The notes under the pieces are model-generated. The model made no database searches, was not told the origin of the DNA, and was given only the letters and a program-made list of their open reading frames with translations. DNA of 64,000 nt from Setaria digitata (lineage: Eukaryota; Nematoda; Chromadorea; Rhabditida; Setariidae): contig RCAB01000298.1 of assembly GCA_003640385.1 (NCBI GenBank), positions 1-64,000 of the forward strand, given 5' to 3'. Position numbers and translations under genes: made by a program. Below are positions 61,201-64,000 of this stretch, piece after piece (position 1 is the stretch's first letter; every line of letters begins with the position of its first letter).

Positions 61201-64000
61201 ATTTAATTCAACTTTGTTGGTTCTGCTTTACGATTGGACTTACACAGATTTAATCGCTGTTTGCAGTAATTTGCGTCGTATGGAGCTTGCAGAAATTGCA
61301 GCAATGGATGCGTCGACCGAGCGTGATCAAGCGGAAGCAGAAGCGGCGGAATGTCGAAGACGGGCAGAACGGATGCTTGAGATCACCGAGCAATTAACAG
61401 ATAGGAATTCCTCATTAACTTCACAGCAAGAAATGCTGAGATATAAGGTTTATTGTCATTTTTTGTCATGACCAAATGTTATAAAACAGTTAGTTTATCA
61501 TAAAGCATTTCTAATTCCTAAACCACATAAAATACTTATATTTGTATTTATAGCCAAATTTATGGTATGGTACTTGTTATTGCGGTCATAGATATTACTA
61601 TGCCACTGTAATGCTTTAAATCCGATCGAAAGACTTTCCGTTTCATTCGTATTTCAGAATCTGGAACTAAATCGGCGTATGGAGACATTGGAGTCTTCTG
61701 TATCTGCATATAAAAAACATATTGCCGAGCTAGAGCGAGAATTAGAATTGTTGAAGGTTGATAGTTCTGCAGAAATTAAAATGCTGCGTCAACAAATTGA
61801 TGCTAATATTGCTAAAGGTGCTTTGCTTGATGTCACATTTTTTACACTGTTTTTCTGCTGCCATTGAGTTGTTTTTGAAAATTTGACTTTAATATCGAAT
61901 GATATAAGCAGCGTGAGTGGAAGTTGGACTAGGAAAACACACATAGAAGACTAAATGATGTAGACGAAATTTTTCTTGGAAAAAAGTTCAGGTCTTTGGA
62001 ATTACAGAGCAGCAGTTGAATGGATTGATTAATGAGCTACGTAATGAGCAGGATATACTGAGGAAGAAGAATTCCAGTTCGCTGAAGGTTGTTTTACCTG
62101 GAAAATCTAGCAGATGAATTTTTTTTTAAATGTTAAAATGAGATTTGCAAATAATCTTCTAACAACTCTAGGAATTACGCGCTGAAGTGCAGTATTTACG
62201 GAAACTGCAATCTCAAAATTCAAACTCATCACCGCGAAGTGCAGTTGTAGAAGATAATTCGTCACTTCCTGTGTTACCTGCCGGTGAATGTTGTTTGCTG
62301 CTTTTTTTTTTAATTTGAAATTGCTTTTTGTGGAATATTCAACACAATCGGTTCATTGAAACCTCTTTTTTGACCATAGCGTATTAGAAAGCTTAATTTT
62401 TAAATGCTTTAGAATTACATAGTTACAGGTGCAGCAGATCCATCTACTTCGTCGCGGGCATCGTCGATTGCCTCCTGCAGTGATTGGTGTTCATTGGCTG
62501 TACCAGTATCTTATTCCACTGCCGGAGGTTGTCGGCATATTACTCAACAGAAGGAGTCCCAACAGTTCTTAACATCACCATCTCCAGACGAAACAAGTGA
62601 GTTTCTCTGCTATATTTGACAGGGCTGCTCTGTTTTATAAAGTTTCTTCATTCATTTGGATAAAAAGGTACTTTGATCAGTTTTTTTCTTTAATTTAGGA
62701 TTCAAGAAGTTTTTAAGGGACTTAATTTTGTTTTAGATCATGTGCAGCAACAAATGATAGAGAAAATTGTAAAGCTACAACGTCAGTTGGCTAGACGGCA
62801 AGACAAAGTAGAATTTTTGGAAGAACACGTTCGACAGTGTACACGGGAACTGTTAAAGAAGTCGAAGTGGGGGAATTTATTTATTTATTTTTATTTATAT
62901 TTAATCAGGCGAGGAGGAAAAAGCGATAAGAAATAATACATTTTTAAATAAGAATAAATTCTCTTTGGTGGGTTGTCTTTCGTGATTTTGTGACTAGTTA
63001 ATTTGTTATCGTTTCAAGTTCGTTAAATTTACCTAGAAATCTAGTTGAAAACGCCGTTTTGTTTTTATGCTGATTTGTTTTAAATGACGGACGTATATTT
63101 GATGTTACAGAAACTTAATCCTAGAATTGTTTAATGTTTATTTTCAGGATTATTCAAAATTATGCATTGAGAGAAGAAGCAGCTCTGTTGTTACCGGAGA
63201 ATGACTTGAACAAGGTGAGATTTCCTTTTCTAATTCTTTAATTCGGATGTCATCTGATTACATCAATTTTTTTTTATCCCGCATTAACTTTGAAATTTGC
63301 AGTTGTTGGAAATTTGCGAGATTACTGAAGTAAGTTATGAATGACGTTGCACGTATTTCTTATTTCATTAAATGGGGAATTTAGAATGTGGAAGTTATTC
63401 AGATCGCAAGTAATTGTAGTTCAGTTGAATTGGGATTTTTAATTATTTTTCCTTTGAAAATGGAGATTATTTTAATGCAGGAAATATAGCGTCTGTACAA
63501 CATTACAATAGAAAGCTTCTTTATACTGCATGAAGTTCGCAGCATCTGAGAAAAAGAACAAAAGTTTTTGAAAGGTTAAGAAGTTGAATCTGCCTAGAAG
63601 GGAGAAAAACGATGTTTTTCTTTCTTATTTATTCTTAATTGCTGGTGCTATTGTTTCTTTCTGTATTTATTCTCAATTGTCTGCTGTTGCTGTTTTCAAG
63701 TTTTGTTGTGTTCGGTATCCTCTTTGTTCATTATGTTCAATATCATATGGATGATATTGTGATGAAAGTAACAGTTCAAATATGATTATAAATATTTATG
63801 TTGACACTTTGAGTTTTCTCAACTTTAAAAAGGTTTTGCTCTTTGCATGAAATGAACGAAATTTGGCTAGCTGTTTTCAGTTATACTTCACTTTTTCTTT
63901 TAAGTGAATAAGGATTTTTACAGGTACCACGCGGACCCACTGCTAGCAGCAATTCTTCATCTTCTTTAATAGGCAACCTCTTTGCAAGTGGTGCTAGTGG
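58235..64000 (+). CDS. cccp-1: CCDC186/CCCP-1 coiled-coil protein, 3' end beyond window
   Basis: Nineteen exons seen: 58235-58408, 58511-58617, 58772-58864, 58999-59152, 59385-59501, 59805-59873, 60076-60174, 60378-60503, 60712-60815, 60966-61136, 61267-61447, 61658-61817, 61987-62087, 62172-62283, 62429-62596, 62737-62866, 63148-63214, 63303-63329, 63924-64000+. About 745 residues, nearly all heptad-rich coiled coil. The diagnostic block is near residues 648-705: QMIEKIVKLQRQLARRQDKV, EFLEEHVRQCTRELLKKSKI and IQNYALREE, which matches human CCDC186. In C. elegans CCCP-1 works with RUND-1 and RAB-2 at the Golgi/endosome in dense-core vesicle maturation. The N-terminus (MVTEMLPSAAGASEV...) is acidic and non-helical; an acceptor TTTTTTAG lies 8 nt before the ATG. 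The acceptor before 61987 (AAAAAAG) is unusual but needed for phase, and the 27-nt exon at 63303 may be optional. Confidence 0.9.

Noticed and set aside
1..64000. tRNA, rRNA, CRISPR, transposase or bacterial (Wolbachia-like) insertions
   Set aside because: No tRNA-like arm pattern, repeat-spacer array, transposase or bacterial gene was recognised by eye; a tRNAscan/Rfam search would be needed to exclude small RNAs.

Overview
The window is eukaryotic, AT-rich genomic DNA from a nematode, most likely a spirurid/filarial (clade III) species. The reasons are two secreted transthyretin-like (TTR) genes (a nematode family), intron-rich genes with 80-500 bp introns and long T-runs before acceptors, and splice-acceptor AGs 4-12 nt before many start codons, as expected for spliced-leader trans-splicing. 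The species cannot be named from sequence alone. There is no sign of bacterial genes, phage, CRISPR or intact transposons.

Layout, left to right. Minus strand: two tandem TTR-like genes (the first runs off the left edge; the second is complete, 143 aa), then after 5.4 kb without a recognised gene the transcription coactivator MBF1/EDF1 (160 aa, 5 exons) and DDB1 (1150 aa, 21 exons). Plus strand: a voltage-gated calcium channel alpha2/delta subunit (unc-36/tag-180-like, 33 exons, 1273 aa as modelled) and a small type I membrane protein with a ten-cysteine three-finger (Ly6/activin-receptor-like) ectodomain. Minus strand: the small GTPase ARL3 (184 aa, 8 exons) and the ER-fusion GTPase atlastin (581 aa, 14 exons). 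Plus strand: a BNIP3/NIX-type mitophagy receptor (dct-1-like, 309 aa, 6 exons) and the start of the coiled-coil protein CCDC186/CCCP-1, which runs off the right edge (19 exons seen).

All exon models were made by hand: reading frame was carried through every junction and checked against remembered protein families, so exon ends are predictions, but the phase closes in every gene. The genes are mostly conserved housekeeping or neuronal functions and do not form one pathway. Possible links are loose: alpha2/delta and CCCP-1 both serve neurosecretion (channel delivery, dense-core vesicles), ARL3 and atlastin are membrane-traffic GTPases, and DDB1 and MBF1 are nuclear.

The most interesting points are unusual gene-structure details. 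The first TTR gene appears to use a GC-AG intron at exactly the position where its paralogue uses GT-AG, and the alpha2/delta gene seems to need two more. The alpha2/delta gene also has a 141-nt in-frame exon that inserts 47 residues into the VWA domain, and two 30-nt mini-exons that create a furin-like basic motif. A perfect 16-bp hairpin lies in the large atlastin/dct-1 intergenic region. I found no convincing wholly novel biological system.
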